A DNA stretch of 64,000 nt, from contig NC_013173.1 in assembly GCF_000023225.1 (NCBI RefSeq), forward strand, positions 622,501-686,500, given 5' to 3'. The notes beneath the pieces are model-generated. The model saw only the letters and a list, made by a program, of their open reading frames with translations. It was not told the DNA's origin and did no database searches. The first letter of the stretch is position 1; each line of letters starts with the position of its first letter. This DNA comes from Desulfomicrobium baculatum DSM 4028 (GTDB lineage Bacteria; Desulfobacterota; Desulfovibrionia; Desulfovibrionales; Desulfomicrobiaceae). The translations under genes and the position numbers were made by a program. Shown piece by piece: positions 8,184 through 16,508 of this stretch.

Positions 8184-9404
8184 ATGAAGTTTAGCGCTGT
8201 TTTGTTCTGCCTGCTTGCCTTGTTTTCCTGTGCCGGACATTCCGGTCCTTCGCAGGAACCCGTGGTCTCGCAGGCGCCCGTCCTTCCTGTCTTTGAGCGG
8301 CTCCACGCCCTGCACGAGCAGTTTCTCGTCTTCAGGGATAATGACGTTTTTCAGCGTTACGGTTTTACATACAACTCTCCATACGCCGACTGGTTGCAGC
8401 GGGTCCGTGATTTCGAGCAGGACCCGGTCACGGACGAAGCGGCCCGCCTGTTGGCCGGGCTTTCCGTCGCGTACCGCACGCACGGGGCAAAGAGCAGGAT
8501 TTACAGGCAGTTCGAAGATCGTTTCGGTCAGGCGCTACGCATTCCGGCAGCCGAAAAGCAGGCGCAGCCGGCCGTGGTCGTTGCCGAGCCTGTGACGTTG
8601 CCCATCCCCGAGGCCACGGCACGTTCCATCACGCTTCTTTTCAGCGGGGATACCCAGGGCGTGGTTTATGCCCAGCCAGGGGAATTCGGCCCGGTCGGCG
8701 GCCTTGCCCGGCGTCCGCCCATTCTCAATCATTTCCGGGCGGAAGACCCCGGCACCGTAGTGCTCGATGCAGGGGACGCTTTTGTCGCGGGATTTGCCAA
8801 GGCCGAGGCGATCAATAAAGTGCTGGTCCGCGCCATGAACCACATGCGCTATGATGCCATGGGGCTCGGTCCGTATGATCTGGCCATTGGCGAGGTAATG
8901 CTGCGGGAGCTTGCCAGCATCGCGTCATTTCCCATGATCTGTTCAAACATGCAGTTCCAGAAGGGCGTGGAACCATGGATCAAGCCCTATGTCCTGATCA
9001 AACGCGATCAGGTCAGGATCGCGCTCGTAAGCCTGTTGCCGCCAGCGCCGGGAGTAAGGATCACGGGCGCGAAACTCATCCCGCCCGGGCAAGCCTTGCA
9101 GGCTATGCTGCCGGAACTTAAGGGCAAGGCCGATTGCATTGTGCTTCTGACGCAATTTGGCACGGAGGAAATAGCAGCGTTGCTGGGCGATGAAGGTGCC
9201 GTGGATGTGGTCCTTGGCGACGGCAATGGGAAATCGGGCGAAAACCCTGCGTATCTCCCGGCAGTGCCCAAGGGGCTTGGTTTTGGACTCGTCCGCTTGA
9301 AAATGGCGGATGACGGCGGCTTTCGTCCTGTTGAGAGCCTGCCCGTGCTCCTGGGTACTGCTTCGGACGATCATGTGCTTCAGATTATGGAAGAACTCAA
9401 ATAG
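8184..9404 (+). CDS. Lipoprotein with degenerate 5'-nucleotidase (UshA-type) phosphoesterase domain
   Basis: 406 residues. The start at 8184 gives a classic lipoprotein signal ending in the lipobox LFSC, so the mature protein should be anchored with its bulk in the periplasm. Residues about 20-135 are unassigned. From about 145 it follows the N-terminal metallophosphoesterase domain of UshA-like enzymes: LLFSGDTQGV in place of D-x-H, VVLDAGDAF matching the second metal motif, and GLGPYDLAIGE in place of GNHEFD. Several metal ligands are therefore replaced and catalysis is doubtful. The C-terminal nucleotide-binding domain of UshA is missing. The ribosome-binding site is weak. It could be a binding or scaffolding protein; function unknown. 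Confidence 0.75.
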   Translation: MKFSAVLFCLLALFSCAGHSGPSQEPVVSQAPVLPVFERLHALHEQFLVFRDNDVFQRYGFTYNSPYADWLQRVRDFEQDPVTDEAARLLAGLSVAYRTHGAKSRIYRQFEDRFGQALRIPAAEKQAQPAVVVAEPVTLPIPEATARSITLLFSGDTQGVVYAQPGEFGPVGGLARRPPILNHFRAEDPGTVVLDAGDAFVAGFAKAEAINKVLVRAMNHMRYDAMGLGPYDLAIGEVMLRELASIASFPMICSNMQFQKGVEPWIKPYVLIKRDQVRIALVSLLPPAPGVRITGAKLIPPGQALQAMLPELKGKADCIVLLTQFGTEEIAALLGDEGAVDVVLGDGNGKSGENPAYLPAVPKGLGFGLVRLKMADDGGFRPVESLPVLLGTASDDHVLQIMEELK

Positions 9405-9407
9405 TAT

Positions 9408-9426
9408 AAAAAAGCGCTTGCTTTTT
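9408..9426. terminator. Weak hairpin after the lipoprotein gene
   Basis: AAAAAGC and GCTTTTT arms around a GCTT loop, bounded by A and T runs. It could act in either direction. It lies between the lipoprotein stop and the tRNA gene. Confidence 0.4.
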
Positions 9427-9461
9427 CAAAAGGGTTTGGGCAGTAACCGTTTTCGCGTTGT

Positions 9462-9537
<76 letters not shown>

Positions 9538-9580
9538 ATTTACGCTTGAAAAAACAATAAGTTACTTGAATGCCAAAAAC

Positions 9581-9612
9581 AAAAAAGCCGTCAGAAATGA
9601 CGGCTTTTTTGT
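9581..9612 (+). terminator. Rho-independent terminator after tRNA-Ala
   Basis: Stem AGCCGTCA/TGACGGCT with a GAAA tetraloop, A run before and T run after. Confidence 0.88.
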
Positions 9613-9885
9613 TTTGTGTCCGCTATATGTCCGGCGCTTATTCCGAACCGATAAGAGGCCGGAAACTCGCGCCTGCTTTCTCTCTTTCGGCCATTGGTCA
9701 AGTGCCCATACTGATGAACTATTTTATGATTTTTCAATCCCAAGCCCTCCATCATATTCTTCTCGTTTCCTCCTGCGCTGAATATCGCTGAAGCGTTGCA
9801 ATGCCGCTCATCATGCGCCCTGAATTGGCCTTGTGTTTTGGGCAGGGGTTGGAAACGCGTTCCGCCGCGGGCCGGGCAAGGGCTG

Positions 9886-10003
9886 CCGGAACTCCCTCGC
9901 GGGCCTCGTAATGCTTCCCTGCCTTGAGAATTGGGCAGAGGGGGAGCGTTGAGCGTTTGACGGCCGGGAAGCAAACGATGCCTGGCTCAGTCAGACAGCC
10001 GAC
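9886..10003. repeat. Structured dispersed repeat, copy A
   Basis: 118 bases. The left block (CCGGAACTCCCTCGC then GGCCTCGTA) and right block (from AAACGATGCCTGG to CAGACAGCCGAC) are shared with copy B at 30859-30977. The centre differs in sequence but is again self-complementary: GCTTCCCTGCC (9913-9923) against GGCCGGGAAGC (9962-9972). The blocks themselves add an outer stem, GGCCTCGT against ACGATGCC with one mismatch. Confidence 0.75.
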
Positions 10004-10080
10004 AGCCCTTTCCCGGCCCGCGACGGAACGCTTGCGGTGGTGTGAATGGGCTTGAAGGAAGAAAGACGTGAATGGGGTGC

Positions 10081-10096
10081 AGGGGACGCGTCCCCT
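10081..10096. repeat. Perfect 16-base palindrome downstream of hrpB
   Basis: AGGGGACGCGTCCCCT is identical to its reverse complement and lies 18 bases past the hrpB stop. There is no T run, so it is not a classic terminator. It may protect the 3' end of the mRNA or be a protein site. Confidence 0.6.
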
Positions 10097-10113
10097 GCCC
10101 GCCGGAGGCTCTC

Positions 10114-12582
10114 TTATCTTGGCGTCATTGCTTTCTTGGTTTTGGCCGTGGGCATGGCTGTGGCCGGGTCTTCGGGCCAGGGGTGTTTGGGGTAGCGGCC
10201 GCGCATTTCGGCGCGCACCAGGGGGTAGGCGTTTTTCCAGAACGAGGGCAGGTCGCGGGTGACTTGCAGCGGGCGTCCGGCCGGGGAGAGCAGGTGCAGG
10301 ACAAGGGCGTAGCCGCCGTCAGCCAAGGTTGGCGTGGTGGCGCAGCCGAACATTTCCTGAAGTTTGACCGGGAGGGCGGGGCCGGATTCGGGGCTGTAGT
10401 CGATCCTGCGATGCGCTCCTGTCGGTACGGTCATGAATTCCGGGGCTTGGCGGTCCAGTTCCCGCATTTTGTCCCATCCAACCAGCGCCTTGAGGGCTTG
10501 CAGCAGGTTGATTTTGCCCAGGTCTGCTTGTGATCGCGCGCCGGTTGCGAAAGGAGCAAGCCATTCATTGATGCTTTCGAGCAAGGCCTGGTCAGACATG
10601 TCGGGCCAGGCTGGATCCAGGCTGCGCAGGAACCGAATCCGGTCCCGAAGGTTTTTGCATTCCTCGCTCCAGTTCAGGCGCGCGAGGTCTTTTTGTCCCC
10701 GCAACAGCGCACTGGTCACGGTTTCCGGGTCGGTGCCCAGCTTTTCTTCCCGCATACAGAGCGTATCAAGCATGATCTTGCGCAGGCTGACGACCCGGTC
10801 TTTGAGCGGGTCGAAGCGCACTTCGTCCTCTTTTCGGAATTGCTGCCTGAAGTGGGTTTGCAGTTCGTCCCACGAAAGCGGTGCCGACTGCCAGATTTTG
10901 GCTCCGGCCGCGTCTCCGTCCAGATCGGCGATGGCCAGGAATTCGTGCCCGGCCAGGGTGCTCGGTCCGGGCCATACGGCCTTGCGTCCGCTGGTCAGGC
11001 GGTAGGAGCCATCCTCCTGGCGGCGTGCGATGCGGTCGGGGTAGGCCAAGGCGGTGAGGATTCCGGCGGCCTCGGGGTCGGGTTGCTCCAGATTGATCGA
11101 GGCGAGCCGCGCAATCTGTTCCATGCTGGCGCGTAGGGTGTCTTTACGTGACAGGGTGCTCGGATGAATGCGCAGCGAGTCGCGCAGATCCGAGGAGCCG
11201 CGCATGCTCCGTCCCGGTTCGCCGAGGATGGCGGCCAGGGCGGCGGCGGTGGGGCCGAGCCCGTGTTTTCTGGCGCTCAGCACCATGTGCCCCAGGCGCG
11301 GATGCAGGGGCAGGAGCGCCATTTCGCGCCCATGCGGGGTGATGCGGCCCTGGTCGTCCAGGGCTTCCAGACTTTGCAACAGGCGCAGGGCGCTGTTGAA
11401 ATGGCCTGGCGGGGGCGGCGTGAGCCAGGACAGCGTGGCTGGGTCGGTCGTGCCCCACAGGGCAAGGTCCAGTACCAGCGGAGCAAGATCCGCTTCCAGC
11501 ATTTCCGGGGCGGGGTAGGGTTTGCGGCTGATCTCGTCAGTCTGATCCCAGATCCGAAAACAGATGCCGGGTTCCGTGCGTCCGGCCCGGCCCCGGCGCT
11601 GGGTCACGGTGGCCAGGGCGGCCGGTTCCGTGACCAGCACGGTCATGGAGCTCTTGGGGTCGAAGCGCGGTAGCCGTGACAGGCCGCTGTCGATGACGAT
11701 GCGCACGCCTTCGATGGTCAGGGATGTCTCGGCGATGGCCGTGGTGAGGACAATCTTGCGCGTGCCGGGAGCGGGCGGGGCGATGGCCTTGTCCTGCTCG
11801 GTCGCGGTCAGGGCACCCAGCAGCGGGTGGATTTCGACTCCGGCTCCGGGGGGGCCGAGCAGTTCCGCCGTGCGCCGGATTTCGCGGGCTCCGGGCAGAA
11901 AGGCCAGGATGCTGCCATGCTCCGTGGTCAGGGCGTGGCGAATGGCGAAGGCCATGCGCTCTTCCAGGAAGCGTCCGGACACGCGCAGATAGCGGGTTTC
12001 CACTGCGTGAGGCTGGCCGGGGCATTCAACGATTCGGCACGGAGCGATCAGGTCGGCCACGGCCTTGGCGTCCAGGGTAGCGGACATGACGATGAGGCGC
12101 AGGTCCGGGCGCAGGGCGGCGCGGACCTCAAGGCACAGGGCCAGACCCAGGTCGGCCTGGAGGCTGCGCTCGTGGTATTCGTCGAAAATGACGCAGGCGT
12201 ATCCCGAGAGCTCCGGATCGTGCTGCAGCATGCGGGTCAGGATGCCCTCGGTCACGACCTCGATCCGCGTTGCGCTTGAAACACGAATATCGAGGCGGGT
12301 GCGATAGCCCACGCGCGCTCCGGCTTTTTCTCCCAGTAATCCGGCCATGTGGCGGGCAGCGGCTCGCGCGGCCAGGCGTCTTGGTTCGAGCATGAGAATC
12401 TTGTTTTTGCCCAGCCAGGCAGAGGCAAGCAGCGCCAGCGGGATGCGCGTGGTCTTGCCGCTGCCGGGCGGGGCATGGACCAGACACGCGGCCCCCGTGG
12501 TCAGGGTGTCCGCGAGCTCGGGTAGAATTGCATCGATCGGGAGCGGGGGCATGCCGGCCCAGTCACGCGAATTCGTCGACAT
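10114..12582 (-). CDS. hrpB: ATP-dependent helicase HrpB
   Basis: 822 residues, the usual HrpB length. Motifs in order: Walker A PPGSGKTTRIPL near residue 40, the DEYH box FDEYHER near 135, SAT of motif III, and QRRGRAGRTEPG (motif VI) near 330. A helicase-associated region and the HrpB-specific C-terminal region follow, ending at KLQEMFGCATTPTLADG and RDLPSFWKNAYPLVRAEMRGRYPKHPWPEDP, which are strongly family-typical. This DEAH-box superfamily 2 enzyme probably unwinds RNA or RNA-DNA hybrids; its cellular job is poorly known. It is the last gene of the lpd-maf-pgpA-hrpB unit, starting 3 bases after pgpA. Confidence 0.95.
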   Translation of the reverse strand: MSTNSRDWAGMPPLPIDAILPELADTLTTGAACLVHAPPGSGKTTRIPLALLASAWLGKNKILMLEPRRLAARAAARHMAGLLGEKAGARVGYRTRLDIRVSSATRIEVVTEGILTRMLQHDPELSGYACVIFDEYHERSLQADLGLALCLEVRAALRPDLRLIVMSATLDAKAVADLIAPCRIVECPGQPHAVETRYLRVSGRFLEERMAFAIRHALTTEHGSILAFLPGAREIRRTAELLGPPGAGVEIHPLLGALTATEQDKAIAPPAPGTRKIVLTTAIAETSLTIEGVRIVIDSGLSRLPRFDPKSSMTVLVTEPAALATVTQRRGRAGRTEPGICFRIWDQTDEISRKPYPAPEMLEADLAPLVLDLALWGTTDPATLSWLTPPPPGHFNSALRLLQSLEALDDQGRITPHGREMALLPLHPRLGHMVLSARKHGLGPTAAALAAILGEPGRSMRGSSDLRDSLRIHPSTLSRKDTLRASMEQIARLASINLEQPDPEAAGILTALAYPDRIARRQEDGSYRLTSGRKAVWPGPSTLAGHEFLAIADLDGDAAGAKIWQSAPLSWDELQTHFRQQFRKEDEVRFDPLKDRVVSLRKIMLDTLCMREEKLGTDPETVTSALLRGQKDLARLNWSEECKNLRDRIRFLRSLDPAWPDMSDQALLESINEWLAPFATGARSQADLGKINLLQALKALVGWDKMRELDRQAPEFMTVPTGAHRRIDYSPESGPALPVKLQEMFGCATTPTLADGGYALVLHLLSPAGRPLQVTRDLPSFWKNAYPLVRAEMRGRYPKHPWPEDPATAMPTAKTKKAMTPR

Positions 12583-12585
12583 GGA

Positions 12586-13074
12586 TCAGAAAAGGGCGCG
12601 GCATACGAGCAGCGCCATCATGGCATAAAGACCCGCGAGCCCGTCATCGATCATGATGCCCCAGCCGCCGGGCAGCCAGCGCTCCGAGGCCCGCACCGGC
12701 CAAGGCTTGGTGATGTCGAAGAGACGGAAGAACAGAAAGGCCGGGATGATCCAGAGCGTGTCCGACGCGGCCAGGGGCAGCAGGGTTATCCACTGCCCCC
12801 ACAATTCGTCCACGACCACGCAGGACGGGTCCTTGCAGCACAGGCTTTTTTCGGCCTTGCCTGCGCACCAGCTGCCAAAGGGGAAGAGCAGCAGCAGAAC
12901 CACAACGCGGCCCCAAAGCGGTAGCGGCAGGAAGAGAAATGGCGCGAGGATCGCCGCGACCAGGGACCCCCAGGTACCGGGCGCTTTTGGCATGCGTCCG
13001 GCCGCGCCGAGGGTGGCCAGATTGAGTGGCAGCGATTCGAGCCAGTTCCCTTTGCAGCTTGATTTATCGGGCAT
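12586..13074 (-). CDS. pgpA: Phosphatidylglycerophosphatase A
   Basis: 162 residues with the PgpA pattern: ATLGAAGRMPKAPGTWGS near the N terminus, VVVDELWGQW in the middle, FRLFDITKPWP, and IMIDDGLAGLYA near the end, with three or four membrane helices. It removes phosphate from phosphatidylglycerophosphate in the inner membrane to make phosphatidylglycerol. The start at 13074 (MPDKSSCKGNW) has GGAG upstream and overlaps the maf stop by 11 bases, so the genes are translationally coupled. A longer in-frame start at 13236 would lie inside maf. Confidence 0.93.
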   Translation of the reverse strand: MPDKSSCKGNWLESLPLNLATLGAAGRMPKAPGTWGSLVAAILAPFLFLPLPLWGRVVVLLLLFPFGSWCAGKAEKSLCCKDPSCVVVDELWGQWITLLPLAASDTLWIIPAFLFFRLFDITKPWPVRASERWLPGGWGIMIDDGLAGLYAMMALLVCRALF

Positions 13075-13693
13075 TGGCCACTCCGATGGCTTTGATTTCA
13101 AGGAGGAAATCGAGGACCGAGCGCAGGGGCAGGCCGACAACATTGGTGTAGGAGCCCTGGACCTCGTCGACCAAAAAAGCCCCGATGCCTTGGATGCCGT
13201 AGGCTCCGGCCTTGTCCATGGGTTCCCCCGTGCCAATGTAGGCCTGCAGCATGTCGCGGGAATTGTTTGCCATGTGGACCCGCGTGGTCACGGTGCGGCA
13301 CAGGGAGACGCCGTCTCCGTGACGCAGCACGCAAAATCCGGTCATGACTTCATGCCAGCGGCCTGCAAGGGCGGTGAGCATGTTCAGCGCGTCGGCGGCG
13401 TCTTTGGGTTTGCCGAGGATGCGTGCATCCTGGACCACGATGGTGTCGGCGCTGACGATCACCTTGTCCGGGTGTCTGGCCGCGATGTCCTGCCCCTTGA
13501 TCCGGGCCATGCGGGCCGCGTAGTCCGCCGGGGCTTCGCCCGGTTCGGGTGCCGGTTCCTTCAGGGTACTGGGCACGACCTCGAAGCCCAGTCCCTGTCC
13601 GGCCAGCAGGGCTTGCCTCCGGGGCGAGGCCGAGGCCAGGATCAGGGGCAGCAGGGCGCGAAACGGGCCCTGCTTTGACAGGCCCGGGTTCAT
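13064..13693 (-). CDS. maf: Maf-like nucleoside triphosphate pyrophosphatase
   Basis: 209 residues with the Maf signatures PLILASASPRRQALL at the N terminus, VIVSADTIVV in the middle (catalytic Asp), GKPKDAADA and GAYGIQGIGAFLVDEVQGSYTNVVGLP near the end. Maf enzymes hydrolyse dTTP/UTP or modified nucleotides to monophosphates, preventing their incorporation. The ATG at 13693 has GGAGG just upstream and overlaps the lpd stop by 4 bases (ATGA), so the upstream in-frame extension to 13876 is rejected. Confidence 0.95.
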   Translation of the reverse strand: MNPGLSKQGPFRALLPLILASASPRRQALLAGQGLGFEVVPSTLKEPAPEPGEAPADYAARMARIKGQDIAARHPDKVIVSADTIVVQDARILGKPKDAADALNMLTALAGRWHEVMTGFCVLRHGDGVSLCRTVTTRVHMANNSRDMLQAYIGTGEPMDKAGAYGIQGIGAFLVDEVQGSYTNVVGLPLRSVLDFLLEIKAIGVANAR

Positions 13694-15051
13694 TTTTCCT
13701 CCTGCGGGGCGATGAGCGCATCGCGCAGGGCCTCGTCCAGAGTGGGGTGGGCGAAGATGTGTTCGTGCGCCGTATGCGCGGTCCAGCGGTCGCGGACCAT
13801 GATCTCGGCCAGGGTGACCAGATGCGAGGCCCCGTGTCCGACGGCGGTTACGCCATGCACCACGCCGTCCACCCATGCGACCTTGACCAGCCCCTGGGCC
13901 TGGCCGTGGGCCTGGGAGATGGGATTGGCACCGAGGCTTGCGCGGGAAACAGTCACGGTTTTGCCTTGGGCCGCAAGTTCGGCGGCGGTATGCCCGGCGC
14001 GCATGACCTCGATGGAGCCGTAGATGCAGCCCGGAATGGGGCCTGGCGTGTAGGCCGCAGTCGTTTCACCCAGTGCGTGCAGCACGGCGTAGCGGCCCTG
14101 ATGCTCGGCCGCGTGGGCCAGCAGGGTGCGGCCGTTGACGTCGCCGATGGCATAGATGTTCGGCGTTGCCCGTAAAAAATCGTCGGTCGTGACCCAGCCC
14201 GCGCCGGTCATGGCAACACCTGCGTTATCGAGCCCGAGGCCCGGAGTGTTCGGTTTGCGTCCAACCGCGACCAGGGCCTTCTCGACCCGGATTTGAGTGC
14301 CGTCCTCCAGCCTGACCAGGACCGATTCGCCTTCATTGACGAACTCGGCCACCCGTTTGCCCGTGACGATGTTCCATTTTTTGCGCTTGAGCATTCCGTG
14401 AAGGGTCTGCGCGATTTCCTCGTCTTCGGCGGGGGCGATGCGGGGGGCGGCTTCGATGATGTGGATCGCCGTCCCCAGGCGATGCCAGAAGTCGGCCATT
14501 TCAAGGCCGATGGCTCCTGCTCCGATGACCGCGAGGCTCGCGGGCGCTTCATCAAGATCAAGCAGATCCGTGGAGTCGAGAATCCGCGCATGATCGGGCT
14601 CAAGCCCCGGGAACCAGTTCGTGGACGAGCCCGAAGCGATGATGAGCGTCGTGAAGCTCAAAGTCTGTTCGGCCTCGCTGACGACACGCACCGTGTTTTT
14701 ATCGATCAGGGACGCTTGACCTTGGACCAGGGCGACCCCATGTTTCTCAAGACAGCACCCCATGGCCTTGTGGGTCGCCGCGACAAAGGCGTTTTTGCGT
14801 TTCTTGAGCGCGCCCATGTCCATCTGCACGGAGCCGCTGCACAGGCGCAGGCGCGACTGGGCGTGCAGGCCCTCCAGGTGAGCGGTGGCTCCTAGGTAGA
14901 GTTTGGTGGGGATGCATCCCCAGTTCAGGCAGGTTCCTCCGAGGTGCTCTTTCTCGATGAGGGCGACCGTTTTTCCTCTTTGACTGGCGAGCAGAGCTGC
15001 GGCATAACCGCCCGGACCTGCACCTATGACAATGATGTCAAAATGGCTCAT
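13690..15051 (-). CDS. lpdA: Dihydrolipoyl dehydrogenase
   Basis: 453 residues. The N-terminal FAD motif is IVIGAGPGGYAAA, followed by the redox disulfide GGTCLNWGCIPTK, a second nucleotide motif AVIGAGAIGLEMADFW for NAD, the FAD motif YAIGDVNGRTLLAHAA and the C-terminal His-Glu pair in AHEHIFAHPTLDEAL. It reoxidizes dihydrolipoyl groups with NAD+. No E1 or E2 gene is nearby, so the partner may be a glycine-cleavage or other lipoyl system elsewhere. The start at 15051 follows GGAAG. A 15-residue upstream extension is less likely. First gene of a four-gene unit. Confidence 0.93.
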   Translation of the reverse strand: MSHFDIIVIGAGPGGYAAALLASQRGKTVALIEKEHLGGTCLNWGCIPTKLYLGATAHLEGLHAQSRLRLCSGSVQMDMGALKKRKNAFVAATHKAMGCCLEKHGVALVQGQASLIDKNTVRVVSEAEQTLSFTTLIIASGSSTNWFPGLEPDHARILDSTDLLDLDEAPASLAVIGAGAIGLEMADFWHRLGTAIHIIEAAPRIAPAEDEEIAQTLHGMLKRKKWNIVTGKRVAEFVNEGESVLVRLEDGTQIRVEKALVAVGRKPNTPGLGLDNAGVAMTGAGWVTTDDFLRATPNIYAIGDVNGRTLLAHAAEHQGRYAVLHALGETTAAYTPGPIPGCIYGSIEVMRAGHTAAELAAQGKTVTVSRASLGANPISQAHGQAQGLVKVAWVDGVVHGVTAVGHGASHLVTLAEIMVRDRWTAHTAHEHIFAHPTLDEALRDALIAPQEEK

Positions 15052-15286
15052 GTGGCTTCCCGTTTGAATTAATTGATGGGCGTGCAAGCGAAACATGAAA
15101 TCCTAATCGGAAGCAGGGCGGAACTCAACCCTTGGCGCAGCCTGTGCGACTTGGCCAAAATCAAAGCTGGACAGGTGTCCGGTTTTTTTATTTGGCAGGG
15201 CGGGTTGGCAGGGAATCCAATACCAAAATACTCGGATTTATAAGTCGTTAGCCTCTTCGTCGCGGTGGAGGGGATATGGAGATACG

Positions 15287-16063
15287 ATGCAGGAGAATTT
15301 GAAGAATCAGAGCAGGGGAAAGCGAAAAGGAGTCGCCTCGCTCTTTGACGATTACGAAATCAAGGACCTTTTTCGCAGGTACATCCAGCTCCTGATTGTG
15401 GTGGAGGTGCTCATCTTTCTGGTTTGCTGGGTCTACCAGCTCGGCATCGACGAGGTCGCGGTGACCGGCAAGCCCGTGGATATTCCTTTTCCCTGGAAGG
15501 CCTATTTTCTGGTTTCCTTTACGGCCCCGGTGGCCGTGACGTTTCTGGTAGGGATAGTGGTCGTGGCCTTCAACTCTTTTCTTTTCGGTCAGAAAAATGG
15601 GCCTGTTTTCAAGGAAAACTCCGCCACAGGAGCAACGGGCAAGCTTGCCCAGGCAGCCAATTTCTGCTTCCAGCTTCCTTTTCTGCTGACCCTGCTGCTG
15701 CTGGGCATATTCATAGGGATTGTGTATAATTTAGGCTCGATCATGGATTACCTGGCCCGTTTTGGAGAGGCCGCATCCAAGGTCATTCTGATCGGGCTGG
15801 GCTGTGTCCTGGTGGCCGGAACCATTTTTGGGGTCGTGCGCATGATTCTCAACTATAAATTGCGCAAGAAGAACATGGAGTACGATTACAAGCGCGAAGT
15901 CATGGACCGGCTGGGCATCGCCATTCTTGATGAGCGCACCATGATCGACAGTCAGGGGCAGATGGTCGGGCCGCGAAATATCGAGATATCCGCCGCCGAT
16001 CAGGATGTGCTGCCGCCCGCAACGCCGGAGTCCGTGGTTTCTGAAAAGCCTGATTGCCGCTGA
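15287..16063 (+). CDS. Membrane protein of unknown function upstream of tmc
   Basis: 258 residues, not recognised. A basic N terminus (residues 1-30) is followed by four probable membrane helices (about 35-55, 75-100, 125-150 and 165-185) and a hydrophilic, probably cytoplasmic tail of about 70 residues. No catalytic or cofactor motif is seen. It has its own terminator, so it is probably not in the tmc transcript, but it points the same way and lies 445 bases upstream of tmcD. The start is the ATG at 15287; GGAGG lies farther upstream than ideal. Confidence 0.7.
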   Translation: MQENLKNQSRGKRKGVASLFDDYEIKDLFRRYIQLLIVVEVLIFLVCWVYQLGIDEVAVTGKPVDIPFPWKAYFLVSFTAPVAVTFLVGIVVVAFNSFLFGQKNGPVFKENSATGATGKLAQAANFCFQLPFLLTLLLLGIFIGIVYNLGSIMDYLARFGEAASKVILIGLGCVLVAGTIFGVVRMILNYKLRKKNMEYDYKREVMDRLGIAILDERTMIDSQGQMVGPRNIEISAADQDVLPPATPESVVSEKPDCR

Positions 16064-16106
16064 AAAGTCTTTTCGTGTCGCCTTGGGGATTGGTCCCTTG
16101 CATAAC

Positions 16107-16130
16107 AACCCGGTCTTTCCGGGTTTTTTT
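16107..16130 (+). terminator. Rho-independent terminator
   Basis: AACCCGG/CCGGGTT stem with a short loop and a run of seven T. It separates the unknown membrane protein from the tmc operon. Confidence 0.88.
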
Positions 16131-16508
16131 GCGTCTGGGGCTCAGCGTCCGGCATTATTTTTAGGTGACTGGCGAAAATGGGGCGGCTGATAATATTCTT
16201 TTCCTCAAAAAAAGCTTACGAACGATGTGAGGATGATTGGATCACAAGTAGTGAATGTTTATCTGCTCTTGGATAAATGTGTAGTAAAACAGTCCGAAAT
16301 ATGATGTCGACTTATTGGGTCTGAATTCAAAATGGTATTTACACATTGGCTTTTCTAGGCTAGCCGGTTTGCAAGGAAATTTAGATAGTAAAGTTAGTCT
16401 GCAGCATGATTTAAGTGGGTTGCTGACTCGGATTGTGATGCTGAGTTTGTGCTGAAATCATGTTCAAGAGAAGCTTTTGGCGTAACCTAGTTGGTAAGGA
16501 GGGCGTGT
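16131..16508. other. AT-rich leader region of the tmc operon
   Basis: 378 bases, visibly AT-richer than the flanking genes, with no coding sequence. It must hold the tmc promoter, but I cannot pick a convincing -35/-10 or -24/-12 pair. The palindrome proposed for the hmc promoter does not occur here. Confidence 0.5.

Larger units (their letters stand above)
9613..10113. other. 500-base gene-free stretch with a structured repeat and a palindrome
   Basis: No credible coding sequence: the short plus-strand frames have no family resemblance. The first 270 bases show nothing recognisable. The rest holds copy A of the structured repeat (9886-10003) and a perfect palindrome (10081-10096) just beyond the hrpB stop. 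Confidence 0.6.

Noticed and set aside
16131-16508. Sigma-54 promoter for tmc
   Set aside because: TTGGC at 16343 region has no GC at the required distance; no other GG-n10-GC match was convincing.
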